A stretch of DNA of 64,000 bases. Source: Streptomyces sindenensis. GTDB taxonomy: Bacteria > Actinomycetota > Actinomycetes > Streptomycetales > Streptomycetaceae. The notes under the pieces are model-generated. The model was not told the DNA's origin, ran no database searches, and saw nothing but the letters and a program-made list of their open reading frames with translations. Location: assembly GCF_014649035.1 (NCBI RefSeq), contig NZ_BMSG01000017.1:62001-126000 (forward strand). The letters are read 5' to 3'. Below, piece by piece: positions 41,120-49,966 of the stretch. Numbering within the stretch: the first letter of the stretch is position 1; each line of letters begins with the position of its first letter. Made by a program: the position numbers and the translations under genes.

Positions 41120-43447
41120 ATGGACCGCATTCCCGACCGCGACGCGGAGCCGTACACCCCCGGCACCGCCCACCGCGACATCGTCATCACCGGCGCGCGC
41201 GAGAACAATCTGCGCGATGTCTCCCTCCGCGTCCCCAAGGGCCGGATCACCGTCTTCACCGGTGTATCCGGTTCCGGCAAGTCGTCGGTCGTCTTCGACA
41301 CGATCGCCGTGGAGTCGCAGCGGCAGCTGAACGAGACGTTCACCTCGTTCCTGCGCAACCGGCTGCCGAAGTACGAGCGGCCGCACGTCGAGTCCGTCGA
41401 GGACCTGACGGTGGCCATCGTGATCGACCAGAAGCCGCTGGGCGGGAACGTCCGCTCGACGGTGGGCACGGCGACCGACATCTGGTCACTGCTCCGCGTG
41501 CTGTTCTCCCGGTGCGGGACGCCGAGCGCGGGCGGGGCGACCGCGTACTCGTTCAACGATCCCGCCGGGATGTGCCCGGAGTGCGACGGGGTGGGGCGCA
41601 CGGTCCAGCTGGATCTGGACCGGGCGATCGACTGGTCGAAGTCGCTGAACGAGGGGGCGCTGCTGCTGCCCGGTCTGTCGGTGGGCAGTTGGGAGTGGAA
41701 TCTGTACGGCGGGTCGGGGCGGTTCGACAACGACCTGCCGCTGGCCGAGTTCGGCGAGGAGGAGCGCCGGCTCCTGCTGCACGGTTCGGGGTTCTCCGTC
41801 CGCCTCGACCTGCGGACCGGCTCGGCGGACATGAAGTTCGAGGGGGTCGTGACCCGCTTCGAGCGTCTGTATCTCAAGCGCGACACCGCCTCCCTCTCCG
41901 AGAAGCGCCGTGAGGCGGCCGCGCGGTTCACCGTGGAGCGGGTCTGCGGGGCCTGCGGTGGGGCACGGCTGAACGCGGCGGCGCTCGCCACCAGGATCCA
42001 CGGGCTCTCGCCCGCCGACTTCGGGCGGATGGAGGTCGCCGATCTCGTCGGCGTACTGGAGCGGATCGACGATCCGGTGGGCGGGCCCATCGCCGCCGCG
42101 GCGCGCGAGCGGCTGGAGCGGCTGGTCGGCATCGGGCTCGGCTACCTGAGCCTGGACCGGGAGACCACGACCCTGTCGGGCGGCGAGGGCCAGCGGCTCA
42201 AGATGGTCCGGCACCTGGGCAGTTCGCTCACCGGGCTGACGTTCGTGTTCGACGAGCCCAGTGTCGGACTGCATCCGCGCGACGTGGGCCGGCTGGGCGA
42301 TCTGCTGGTACGGCTGCGCGACAAGGGCAACACGGTGCTGGTCGTCGAGCACGACCCGGATGTGATGGCCGTCGCCGACCATGTCGTCGACATGGGGCCG
42401 CGGGCCGGCGCCGACGGCGGTCACGTCGTCTTCGAGGGGCCGTTCGAGCGGCTGCGCGCCGCCGGTACGCTCACCGGCCGGTCGCTGCGCCGCCGCACCC
42501 CGGTGAAGGGGACCGTACGCTCCCCCACCGGTCAGCTCCCGGTGTACGGGGCGGATCTGCACAACCTCAAGGGCCTGGACGTGTCGTTCCCCGCCGGGGT
42601 GTTGACCGCGGTGACGGGGGTGGCCGGGTCCGGCAAGTCGACGCTGGTGTCGCGGGTGTTCACGGCGGCGTACCCGGACGCGGTGGTGATCGACCAGAGC
42701 GCGATCACGGCCTCGTCCCGCTCCACCCCGGCCTCGTACATCGGCGCGCTGGACGCCATCCGCAAGGTGTTCGCGCGGGAGAACGGTGTGGACGCGGGGC
42801 TGTTCAGCTTCAACTCCGCCGGGGCGTGCGCGGTTTGCTCGGGCCGTGGCGAGATCTCGACGGATCTGGCGTTCATGGATCCGGTCACCACGACCTGCCC
42901 GGAGTGCGAGGGCCGCCGGTTCCACGACGACGTGCTGAAGCACCGGGTCGGCGGCCGGTCGATCGTGGACGTCCTGGAGATGACGGCGGCGCGGGCGGTC
43001 GGGCTGTTCGAGGACCGCGCCCTGCTGCGGAAACTGCGCACGCTCGACGAGGTCGGCCTCACCTATCTCACGCTCGGGCAGCCGCTGAGCACGCTCTCGG
43101 GCGGTGAGCGCCAGCGCATCAAGCTCGCCACCCAGCTGCATCGCACCTCCAGCGTGTACGTCCTGGACGAGCCGACGACCGGACTGCACCTGGCGGACAC
43201 GGGCACCCTGGTGGACCTGCTGGACCGGCTGGTCGACGCGGGGAACACCGTGATCTGCGTCGAGCACAACCTGGAGGTGGTCAAGCGGGCGGACTGGGTG
43301 ATCGACCTCGGTCCGGAGGGCGGCAAGGGCGGCGGGGAGGTGGTCTTCGCGGGGACGCCCGCCGAGCTGCTCACGCATCCGACGTCCGTGACGGGCTGCT
43401 ATCTGCGCCGGGACCCGGGGGTGGAATCACCGAATCCGGAAAGCTGA
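41120..43447 (+). CDS. UvrA2-type (DrrC-like) ATP-binding protein
   Basis: A 775-residue UvrA-like protein, shorter than the roughly 950-1000 residues of repair UvrA because the UvrB-interaction domain is missing. Both ABC modules are intact: Walker A GVSGSGKSS and GVAGSGKST, signatures LSGGEGQRLKM and LSGGERQRIKL, and Walker B FVFDEPSVGLHP and YVLDEPTTGLHL. CxxC pairs occur at MCPECDG, RVCGACGG, CAVCSG and CPECEG. UvrA2 proteins are linked to self-resistance against DNA-intercalating antibiotics. Start ATG 41120 matches the homologous N-terminus. It is divergent from the hydrolase/AraC pair. Confidence 0.92.
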   Translation: MDRIPDRDAEPYTPGTAHRDIVITGARENNLRDVSLRVPKGRITVFTGVSGSGKSSVVFDTIAVESQRQLNETFTSFLRNRLPKYERPHVESVEDLTVAIVIDQKPLGGNVRSTVGTATDIWSLLRVLFSRCGTPSAGGATAYSFNDPAGMCPECDGVGRTVQLDLDRAIDWSKSLNEGALLLPGLSVGSWEWNLYGGSGRFDNDLPLAEFGEEERRLLLHGSGFSVRLDLRTGSADMKFEGVVTRFERLYLKRDTASLSEKRREAAARFTVERVCGACGGARLNAAALATRIHGLSPADFGRMEVADLVGVLERIDDPVGGPIAAAARERLERLVGIGLGYLSLDRETTTLSGGEGQRLKMVRHLGSSLTGLTFVFDEPSVGLHPRDVGRLGDLLVRLRDKGNTVLVVEHDPDVMAVADHVVDMGPRAGADGGHVVFEGPFERLRAAGTLTGRSLRRRTPVKGTVRSPTGQLPVYGADLHNLKGLDVSFPAGVLTAVTGVAGSGKSTLVSRVFTAAYPDAVVIDQSAITASSRSTPASYIGALDAIRKVFARENGVDAGLFSFNSAGACAVCSGRGEISTDLAFMDPVTTTCPECEGRRFHDDVLKHRVGGRSIVDVLEMTAARAVGLFEDRALLRKLRTLDEVGLTYLTLGQPLSTLSGGERQRIKLATQLHRTSSVYVLDEPTTGLHLADTGTLVDLLDRLVDAGNTVICVEHNLEVVKRADWVIDLGPEGGKGGGEVVFAGTPAELLTHPTSVTGCYLRRDPGVESPNPES

Positions 43448-43573
43448 GAGCCGCCGGAACGGAGGCCTCACCAGGCCCCGAGGCACCCTTCACACACCCG
43501 TTCAGCTGGGGATATGACCCTGTGTAGTCCGGCGCTGCCGGTGGCGGGCTTGGCTTTGCCCTTACGGTCGCCT

Positions 43574-43610
43574 TAACCTACGGTCTCGTAACCTACGAAG
43601 CCGTAGGTAA
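43574..43610. promoter_or_regulatory. operator cluster in the desaturase promoter
   Basis: TAACCTACG occurs directly repeated at 43574-43582 and 43589-43597. The second copy forms an inverted repeat with CGTAGGTAA at 43602-43610 (8 of 9 positions symmetric). The elements lie 25-61 nt upstream of the GTG start. Confidence 0.65.
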
Positions 43611-43634
43611 TTCTCCCGTCCCCAGGAGCTCCCC

Positions 43635-44609
43635 GTGACGATCACCTCTCCCCACCTCGGCAGTTCGAAGGCGTGGACCGACGCCCAACTGCTGTTCGCG
43701 CTGGAAGAGGTGGTGGAGAAGGAACTCAACCGTCATCTCAAGGTCGCCAAGGACTGGATGCCGCACGAGTACGTCCCGTTCTCCGACGGCCGGAACTTCC
43801 CCGGCGTCTTCGAGGACGGCGAGGCCTGGGCGGCGGACCAGTCCAAGGTCACCGACATCGGCAAGATCGCCCTCGTGGTGAACCTCCTCACCGAGGACAA
43901 CCTCCCCAGCTACCACCACGAGATCGCCTCCCTCTTCGGCCGCGACGGCGCGTGGGGCACCTGGGTGCACCGCTGGACCGCCGAGGAGGGCCGCCACGGC
44001 ATCGTGATGCGCGACTATCTGCTCACCTCGCGCGCCGTGGACCCGGACAAGCTGGAGCAGTTCCGCATGGCGCACATGGCGGAGGGCTTCGAGTCGGACA
44101 ACCGGCACTCGATGCTGCACTCCGTCGCGTACGTCGCCTTCCAGGAGCTGGCCACCCGCGTCTCGCACCGCAACACGGGCCACCAGTCCGGCGACCCGGT
44201 CTGCGACCGGATGCTGGCCCGGATCGCGACCGACGAGAACCTCCACATGGTCTTCTACCGCAATCTCCTGGGCGCCGCCTTCGAGCTGGCCCCGGACCTG
44301 ACCATGCAGGCCGTGCGCGACGTCGTCGTCAACTTCCGGATGCCCGGGCACGGCATGCCCGGCTTCGAGCGGGCCGCCGCGCAGATGGCGATCGGCGAGA
44401 TCTACAACATGCGCATCCACCACGACGACGTGATCCAGCCCGTGCTGCGCTTCCTGAAGGTCATGGACATCGACGGGCTCGGCCCGGAGGGTGCGCAGGC
44501 GCAGGAGGAGCTCGGTCTGTACATGGGCGGGCTGGACAGCGAGGCGTCGAAGTTCGACGAGAAGCTCGCCGCACGCAAGGCCCGGATGGCGGCGCGCGGC
44601 CGCGCCTGA
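43635..44609 (+). CDS. acyl-ACP (stearoyl-ACP type) desaturase
   Basis: A 324-residue soluble diiron desaturase of the DesA/FAB2 type, introducing a double bond into acyl-carrier-protein-bound fatty acid. Iron-ligand motifs are WTAEEGRHGI (near 117) and TDENLHMVFYR (near 200), with additional glutamate ligands in LALEEV-like and TEDNLPSYHHE helices. The start is GTG 43635, preceded by AGGAG. The promoter carries repeated TAACCTACG elements, suggesting lipid-responsive repression. The electron donor is not encoded next to it. The gene stands alone between the UvrA2 gene and the WhiB-like gene. Confidence 0.93.
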   Translation: MTITSPHLGSSKAWTDAQLLFALEEVVEKELNRHLKVAKDWMPHEYVPFSDGRNFPGVFEDGEAWAADQSKVTDIGKIALVVNLLTEDNLPSYHHEIASLFGRDGAWGTWVHRWTAEEGRHGIVMRDYLLTSRAVDPDKLEQFRMAHMAEGFESDNRHSMLHSVAYVAFQELATRVSHRNTGHQSGDPVCDRMLARIATDENLHMVFYRNLLGAAFELAPDLTMQAVRDVVVNFRMPGHGMPGFERAAAQMAIGEIYNMRIHHDDVIQPVLRFLKVMDIDGLGPEGAQAQEELGLYMGGLDSEASKFDEKLAARKARMAARGRA

Positions 44610-44658
44610 CCCCTCCACCTCCACCGTCCCGGGCGCTCCGGTGCGCGCCCCGGGGCGG

Positions 44659-44913
44659 TCAGCCCCGGGCGCGTCCTTCTCTGCGCAGCCGCTCGCGCTC
44701 CTTCTCCGACAGTCCGCCCCAGACGCCGAACCGCTCGTCGTTGGCGAGGGCGTACTCCAGGCAGGCCAGCCGTCCTTCGCAGGCGTTGCAGAGCTGCTTG
44801 GCCTCACGGGTCGAACTGCCCGGGGCCGGGAAGAAGAACTCGGGCCCGGCCTGCGCGCACAACGCGGTCTCCTGCCAGGCGAGTGCGTCGTCGGTCACGG
44901 TGTTGATCAGCAT
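44659..44913 (-). CDS. WhiB-like (Wbl) iron-sulfur transcription factor
   Basis: An 84-residue protein. The four cluster-binding cysteines are C19, C42, C45 and C51 (C-x22-C-x2-C-x5-C), followed by the Wbl turn GVWGG at 63-67 and the basic C-terminus RERLRREGRARG. Wbl proteins bind a [4Fe-4S] cluster and act with the principal sigma factor. The start ATG 44913 gives the usual length; a much longer open frame upstream is antisense noise. From gene order it may be the WblH-type paralogue, but that is uncertain. It converges with the desaturase gene. Confidence 0.92.
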   Translation of the reverse strand: MLINTVTDDALAWQETALCAQAGPEFFFPAPGSSTREAKQLCNACEGRLACLEYALANDERFGVWGGLSEKERERLRREGRARG

Positions 44914-45002
44914 GGGGCACACGCTGCCCGGTGGCGATAAACAACCGATCAACGATTCATCAATCCGGCGATGCCGTCCCGCTGGTGGGTGCCGCCTCGG
45001 CG

Positions 45003-45797
45003 CTACTGCCGCGGTTCGGGCTTCATGACCGCGAAGACCGCCCCGTACGGGTCGGCGACGTTGGCCATCTTGCCGACGCCGGGCACCTCCATGGCGGCCA
45101 GGGTCTCCGTGCCGCCGAGCCGCTTCGCCTCGGCCACCGTCGCGTCGACGTCGGTCACGGCGAAGTACGGCAGCCAGTGGGGTCCTCGGGCGGCCTCGGA
45201 CGGAACGTCGCCCATCCGGACCAGACCGCCGAAGGACGCGTCCGGGCCGGCGCCGGCCGGGTGGACCGTGGTGTACGTGTAGTCGGAGCCCTCCACCTTC
45301 ATCTCGTCGGTCCCCCAGCCGAAGACGCCGGCGAAGAACGCGGCCGCCGCCGGGACGTCGGGGGTGTAGAGCTCGGCCCAGAGGAACGCGTTCGGCTCCT
45401 GGATCACGCCGAAGCCGGGGTGCTCCTTCGGCTGCCACACCCCGAAGTACGCGCCGGCCGGGTCCGTGAAGCCGCCCATGCGGCCGAAGTCGAGGACGTC
45501 CATCGGCTCGAACGCGGCGCTGCCGCCCGCCTCGGTGACCGCCCGGGCGGTGGCGTCGACATCGGGCGACTTGAACGACACCGACCAGGCGCTCGGCGCC
45601 TCCTCCTCGGAGACCGTCATCACCCCGCCGACGTACCGCCCGTCGAGGGTGAGCATCCCGTAGCCCCCCACCTCGGGGCCGCCGGGGGTCAGGTCCCAGC
45701 CGAACAGCCCCCGGTAGAAGGCGGTGGCCCCGTCGAGATCGGGGGTGCCGAGATCGACCCAGTTGGGTGCTCCGTCGAGGAAGGTGGGGCTGATCAT
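45003..45797 (-). CDS. VOC-family protein with two glyoxalase-like modules
   Basis: A 264-residue tandem VOC protein. The first half starts APNWVDLGTPDLDGATAFY and ends with AGAYFGVWQP. The second starts FLWAELYTPDVPAAAAFF and ends DPYGAVFAVMKP. This paired architecture resembles actinobacterial hydroxylase-like VOC proteins with no proven reaction. Start ATG 45797 has AGGAG 7 nt upstream. It lies alone; 347 bp separate it from the divergent helicase gene. Confidence 0.87.
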   Translation of the reverse strand: MISPTFLDGAPNWVDLGTPDLDGATAFYRGLFGWDLTPGGPEVGGYGMLTLDGRYVGGVMTVSEEEAPSAWSVSFKSPDVDATARAVTEAGGSAAFEPMDVLDFGRMGGFTDPAGAYFGVWQPKEHPGFGVIQEPNAFLWAELYTPDVPAAAAFFAGVFGWGTDEMKVEGSDYTYTTVHPAGAGPDASFGGLVRMGDVPSEAARGPHWLPYFAVTDVDATVAEAKRLGGTETLAAMEVPGVGKMANVADPYGAVFAVMKPEPRQ

Positions 45798-46144
45798 GGC
45801 GTGCTCCTCAGTCGGTCCGGGGGTCCTGCTCGTCGTGTACGGCCGGGTGGTTCCTTCCGTTCCGAGTCTTGCACCGGGCACCGGTCACCGCAGTCCGTGC
45901 GGGGCCGGCCGGGGCGCGGTCCACCGGCGGTGGTCGCGTCCGCCGTGCGGCCCAGGGTAGGCAGCGTGTGCCCGCCGGGACGAAGCGTTGGACCGGCGCG
46001 TCGCGCGGCGGCCGGGGCGGAGCGGAGCGGACGGTCCGGGCCGGGAGTGGCGGCGGGGCGTGGCACGATGGCGGGAGGCCGGCAGGCCTGAGGAGCGGGG
46101 CCCCGGGGCCGGGTGGGACACCCCTCGGGAACAGAAGGACGTAC
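45798..46144. other. 347-bp divergent intergenic region
   Basis: The space between the VOC and SNF2 helicase genes must hold both promoters. It is very GC-rich, with short homopurine and palindromic stretches such as GGGGCCCC (46098-46105). No credible small gene, tandem repeat or recognisable operator was found. Confidence 0.5.
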
Positions 46145-48376
46145 ATGAACCAGAGCGGGGCGGCGGGCGGCTCGGCCGACGGAGCACTCGCGCGCGGAGC
46201 TGCCGGAAGCCCGGTGCCGGCCGGCGGCGCGGCTCGTGAGCTGCTCGCACGGGCGGGACGGCTGCTGGAGAGCGCCCGTGCCGTGCCGGCGGACCGGGCG
46301 AACGCCGTGGCGGCCGTACGGGCCGTGCTCGATCCGCTCCTCGACTCCCTGGTGGGGCAGGAGCTGGCCCACATCCCCGTCTCCCGGCTCAAGGACGTCA
46401 CGGAGGGGCGGCTGCGGCTCGGGGCGCTGGAGCAGGCCGGGCTCGCCACGGTCGGGCAGGTCCACGGCACGGACCGTTACGAGCTCCGGCAGATCCCCGG
46501 GGTGGGGGCGCACACCGCCGACCAGGCGCTGGCCGCCGCCGCGCAGATCGCCCACGCGGTGCGCGACACCGTCTCGGTGCGGATCGACGTGGACGTCCCG
46601 GACGAAACGAGCACCGCGCTGGTGATCGCCCTGCACCGGCTGGTCGTGGCCGGTGCGGACGCGCGGCGCGCGGTGGACGCGGCCCGTCGGCTGGCCGAAC
46701 TGCTGGGCCCTCCGCTGGAGACGGCCGCGCCGGGCGGGAGCCGGCTGCGGATGCTGTTCGCCGGGCGGCGGTCCCGGGCCCGGGTGCGGGAGGCACTCGA
46801 CGCGGTGCGGTCGGCCGTGGCGGACGCGGCGCACCGGGAGCTGCCGGTGCTCTTCGCGCAGGCGTCGGCCGATCTGTTGCGCTCGCCGGCGTCGCCCGCC
46901 GAGGCCTGGGTGGACTTCGAGCTGCGGTCCGCCGAGTACTACAGCCTGCTCGCCGAGCTGTCGGGCAGCGGCCCCGACCGGGATGCCGCCGAAGGGTTCC
47001 TGCCCGCCGGGATCGCGGACCGGGTCCGGGCGCTGCGGCTCGACGACACCCGGCTGCGGGTGTCCCTGCGCGGCTACCAGGCGTTCGGGGCACGCTTCGC
47101 GGTGGCGCAGAAACGGGTGATCATCGGGGACGAGATGGGCCTCGGCAAGACCGTCCAGGCCATCGCGGCCCTCGCCCACCTCGCCGCCCGGGGCGAGACC
47201 CACTTCATCGTGGTGTGCCCGGCGAGCGTGCTGATCAACTGGACCCGGGAGATCCGGGCCCGCTCCACGCTGCGCGCCGTTCCGGTGCACGGGGCGGAGC
47301 GGGTCGCGGCGTTCGCGGACTGGCGTGAGGCGGGCGGGGTGGCGGTGACCACCTTCGACGGGCTGCATCTGCTGCCCGAGGGGGCGGCGGCCGAGGTGCG
47401 GCCCGGGATGCTGGTGGTCGACGAGGCCCACTTCGTGAAGAACCCCGAGGCCCGCCGGTCCCGGGCGGTGGCGGGGTGGACGGAGCAGGTGGAGCGGGTG
47501 CTGTTCCTGACGGGCACCCCGATGGAGAACCGGGTGGAGGAGTTCCGCAGTCTGGTACGCCAACTGCGCCCCGAACTCGCGCCGTCGGTGAGCACGACGC
47601 ACGGCGCGGCCGGTTCGCGGGCCTTCCGCCGCGCCGTCGCCCCCGCCTATCTGCGCCGCAACCAGGTGGACGTGCTGGCCGAACTCCCGGCGCTGGTCCA
47701 GGTGGACGAGTGGGAGGAGTTCGGGGCCGAGGACCGGCGGGCCTACGGCGAGGCGGTCGCCTCCGGGCTGTTCATGCGGATGCGCCGGGCCGCCTACGCC
47801 GTGCCCGCGACCTCCGCCAAGCTGGAGCGGCTGCGCGAACTGGTCGACGAGGCCCGGGACAACGGCCTGAAGGTGGTCGTCTTCTCCTACTTCCGCGAGG
47901 TCCTCGCGGCGGTCGGCGACGCCCTGGGGCCGGACGTCTTCGGACCGCTCTCCGGGAGCGTCCCGCCGGCCCGGCGGCAGGAGCTGGTGGACGCCTTCTC
48001 CTCGGTGGAGGGGCACGCCGTGCTGCTGAGCCAGATCCAGGCGGGCGGCACCGGGCTGAACATGCAGGCCGCCTCCGTGGTCATCCTCTGCGAGCCGCAG
48101 ATCAAGCCCACGCTGGAGCACCAGGCCGTCGCCCGCGCGCACCGGATGGGGCAGGTGCGCACGGTCCAGGTGCACCGGCTGCTGGCCACCGACAGTGTCG
48201 ACCAGCGTCTGGTGGAGCTGCTGGCCCGCAAGGACCGGCTCTTCGACGCCTACGCCCGGCGCAGCGATCTCGCGGAGACCACCCCGGACGCGATGGACGT
48301 CTCCGACTCCGAGCTGGCCCGGCGCATCGTGGAGGAGGAGCAGCGGCGGCTGGCGGGCGGCACGGACAGGGCGTGA
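46145..48376 (+). CDS. SNF2/RapA-type DEAH helicase
   Basis: A 743-residue Swi2/Snf2 ATPase. Helicase motifs: I at GDEMGLGKTVQAIAAL (about 333), DEAH box VVDEAHFVKN, motif III FLTGTPMENR, then the second RecA-like domain ending with motif VI VARAHRMGQVRTVQVHRL. The N-terminal region of about 300 residues is unusual for the family; it contains a helix-hairpin-helix-like segment RQIPGVGAHTADQALAA near residue 120. It probably remodels DNA-protein complexes in repair or transcription. Start ATG 46145 has AAGGA 5 nt upstream. An array of 16-bp repeats follows the gene. Confidence 0.92.
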   Translation: MNQSGAAGGSADGALARGAAGSPVPAGGAARELLARAGRLLESARAVPADRANAVAAVRAVLDPLLDSLVGQELAHIPVSRLKDVTEGRLRLGALEQAGLATVGQVHGTDRYELRQIPGVGAHTADQALAAAAQIAHAVRDTVSVRIDVDVPDETSTALVIALHRLVVAGADARRAVDAARRLAELLGPPLETAAPGGSRLRMLFAGRRSRARVREALDAVRSAVADAAHRELPVLFAQASADLLRSPASPAEAWVDFELRSAEYYSLLAELSGSGPDRDAAEGFLPAGIADRVRALRLDDTRLRVSLRGYQAFGARFAVAQKRVIIGDEMGLGKTVQAIAALAHLAARGETHFIVVCPASVLINWTREIRARSTLRAVPVHGAERVAAFADWREAGGVAVTTFDGLHLLPEGAAAEVRPGMLVVDEAHFVKNPEARRSRAVAGWTEQVERVLFLTGTPMENRVEEFRSLVRQLRPELAPSVSTTHGAAGSRAFRRAVAPAYLRRNQVDVLAELPALVQVDEWEEFGAEDRRAYGEAVASGLFMRMRRAAYAVPATSAKLERLRELVDEARDNGLKVVVFSYFREVLAAVGDALGPDVFGPLSGSVPPARRQELVDAFSSVEGHAVLLSQIQAGGTGLNMQAASVVILCEPQIKPTLEHQAVARAHRMGQVRTVQVHRLLATDSVDQRLVELLARKDRLFDAYARRSDLAETTPDAMDVSDSELARRIVEEEQRRLAGGTDRA

Positions 48377-48400
48377 CCGGGCCCGCCTCCTCCGCGGCCT

Positions 48401-48560
48401 CCGTGACGTGCCGGGCCCGGGACAGCCGGCGTCCGTGACGGCCGGGCTCCGTGACAGCCGGGCTCCGTGACAGCCGGAGTCCGTGACGGCCGGGCTCCGT
48501 GACAGCCGGAGTCCGTGACGGCCGGGCTCCGTGACGTGCGAGCCCCATGACGTACGAGCC
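48401..48560. repeat. 16-bp tandem repeat array, 10 copies
   Basis: Ten units of exactly 16 bp (consensus CCGTGAC[A/G]GCCGG[G/A][C/G]T) occupy 160 bp between the convergent helicase and laccase genes. Seven central units are near-identical; the first two and the last are more diverged. The period is not a multiple of three and no ORF spans it, so it is non-coding. Confidence 0.93.
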
Positions 48561-48591
48561 GCGAGGCGGACGGGGTCGGTGACGGGCAGGG

Positions 48592-49680
48592 TCAGTGCTG
48601 GTGCTCCCCCGCGGCCGCCCCGGAATCCTTCGCGGCGGCCTTCTCCGCGCTCTTCTTCCCGGCCCTGTCGCCCGTGCTCCCGCCCGCCTTCTCCCCGGTC
48701 TCCTTCTCCGTTCCGCCGGCCGTGTGGTGGTGGGGTTCGTAGCCCGGGATCGTGCCGTCCGGCTTCTTGATCAACAGGAGTCCCGCCATCCCCATGTCGG
48801 AGTGGCTCTGGACGTGGCAGTGGTACATCCACGCGCCCGCACCCACGCGTTCACCCGCGATGATCTGGAGGCCGAAGGAGTCGGCGGGGCCGCAGATCTT
48901 GTTGTCGATCACCCGGCTGGGGTCATCGGGGCCGGTCAGCAGACCGGTGCGGTTGTCGGCCCAGCGGTGACCGTGGATATGGAAGGTGTGGTAGTACTCG
49001 CCGTGCGTGATCATCACGAATTCGAGCCGGTCCCCCACCGTGGCCTCGAAGTTGACGCTGTTGTGGGCCGTCTTGTTGTTGATCATCATGTCGTTGAAGA
49101 CGACCGTGCAGGTCTGGTCGGGCAGGATGTCGCCCTTGCGGCGGACCACGACCGGCCCGTAGAGCCCCTTGCGGATGCCCCCGGTGCCGTGGTCCGTGCC
49201 GACGACGTGGTCGTGGTAGTGCCAGTAGCCCGCGCTGCCCGGCTCCCAGGTGCCGTCCTTGCGGACGCCCGGGGCGTGGGTGCGCCAGGTGTAGGTCCGG
49301 GTGCCGCCGGGCTCGACGTGGCTCCTGTTCATCCGCGTGCCGTCGTTGGCGATGTCGTAGTCCACACCGTGCACATGGAGGCTGGCGTCCCCATCGGTGA
49401 GGTTCTCGAACTCGATGTGGACCGTGTCGCCCTCGTTCAGCTCGATGAGGGGGCCGGGGATCGATGCCTTGCCCTTCTCAAAGCCGTAGCCCAGCTCGCC
49501 GTTCGGCAACTTCTCGGCGTACATCTTCAGCCGGCGTGTGACACCGCCCGCCGGCGCCGTGCGCGCCGGCTTCTCTGCCGAGCTTGCCTCCACCGCCCCG
49601 AGCGACAACGATGTCACCCCCGTCGCGGCCACCGCCGCGCCACCGGCCAGCATCCGTCGGCTGAAAGTCCTTCGGTCCAT
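48592..49680 (-). CDS. small two-domain laccase (SLAC-type multicopper oxidase)
   Basis: A 362-residue exported copper oxidase with two cupredoxin domains and four copper motifs: SLHVHG (H102, H104), WHYHDH, FHIHGHRW and YHCHVQSHSDMGM. The numbering and the tyrosine at 108 in GVDYD match the S. coelicolor SLAC enzyme, in which Y108 forms a radical. A twin-arginine signal (DRRTFSRRMLAGGAAV) directs folded export. The C-terminal tail of about 50 Lys/Glu/Gly residues with HHH and HQH is longer than in the reference (about 343 residues). It oxidises phenols or accepts electrons from copper proteins, reducing O2 to water. It is divergent from the sugar-dehydrogenase operon. Confidence 0.95.
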   Translation of the reverse strand: MDRRTFSRRMLAGGAAVAATGVTSLSLGAVEASSAEKPARTAPAGGVTRRLKMYAEKLPNGELGYGFEKGKASIPGPLIELNEGDTVHIEFENLTDGDASLHVHGVDYDIANDGTRMNRSHVEPGGTRTYTWRTHAPGVRKDGTWEPGSAGYWHYHDHVVGTDHGTGGIRKGLYGPVVVRRKGDILPDQTCTVVFNDMMINNKTAHNSVNFEATVGDRLEFVMITHGEYYHTFHIHGHRWADNRTGLLTGPDDPSRVIDNKICGPADSFGLQIIAGERVGAGAWMYHCHVQSHSDMGMAGLLLIKKPDGTIPGYEPHHHTAGGTEKETGEKAGGSTGDRAGKKSAEKAAAKDSGAAAGEHQH

Positions 49681-49966
49681 GTCGAACTCCCCACTGCGAT
49701 AAGGAAACCGGCGAGGCCGCCGGGACGGAACAGGGCTCACGGGACCCCGGGACGGGCCACACCGTAGCCGGGGCCACTCCGTTTATCCACACTCAGGACA
49801 AAGTTCGTGCGATTGCTGCCGTAGCTATTGGCGGACCGCGGAAAGAGGTCTAGCTTCGTGCGCTGTCGCAGGGAATCAAGAGCCAGTGCACCCACGGCTC
49901 CTGACGATCAGTGAGCAAGCCACAGTCACCGAGAGATGCAGTGACCACAGAGGGGTGAGTGACCAC
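49681..49966. promoter_or_regulatory. shared divergent promoter region of laccase and sugar-oxidation operon
   Basis: The 286 bp holds both promoters. AT-richer blocks (for example GTGGATAAACGG on the minus strand, and TAGCTATTG and TCTAGCTT on the plus strand) are candidate -10 regions. No clear operator was recognised. GGTGAG at 49954-49959 is the likely ribosome site for ATG 49967. Confidence 0.4.

Noticed and set aside
41120..43447. Repair UvrA
   Set aside because: The protein is about 200 residues too short and lacks the UvrB-interaction region, fitting the UvrA2 class.
48401..48560. 16-bp repeats as a CRISPR or origin iteron array
   Set aside because: There are no spacers or cas genes, no replication genes or AT-rich region, and the array sits between two convergent ordinary genes.
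45794..48832. 1012-residue minus-strand open frame across the helicase gene
   Set aside because: It is antisense to the SNF2 motifs and low-complexity in composition; the third-position GC pattern favours the plus-strand gene.
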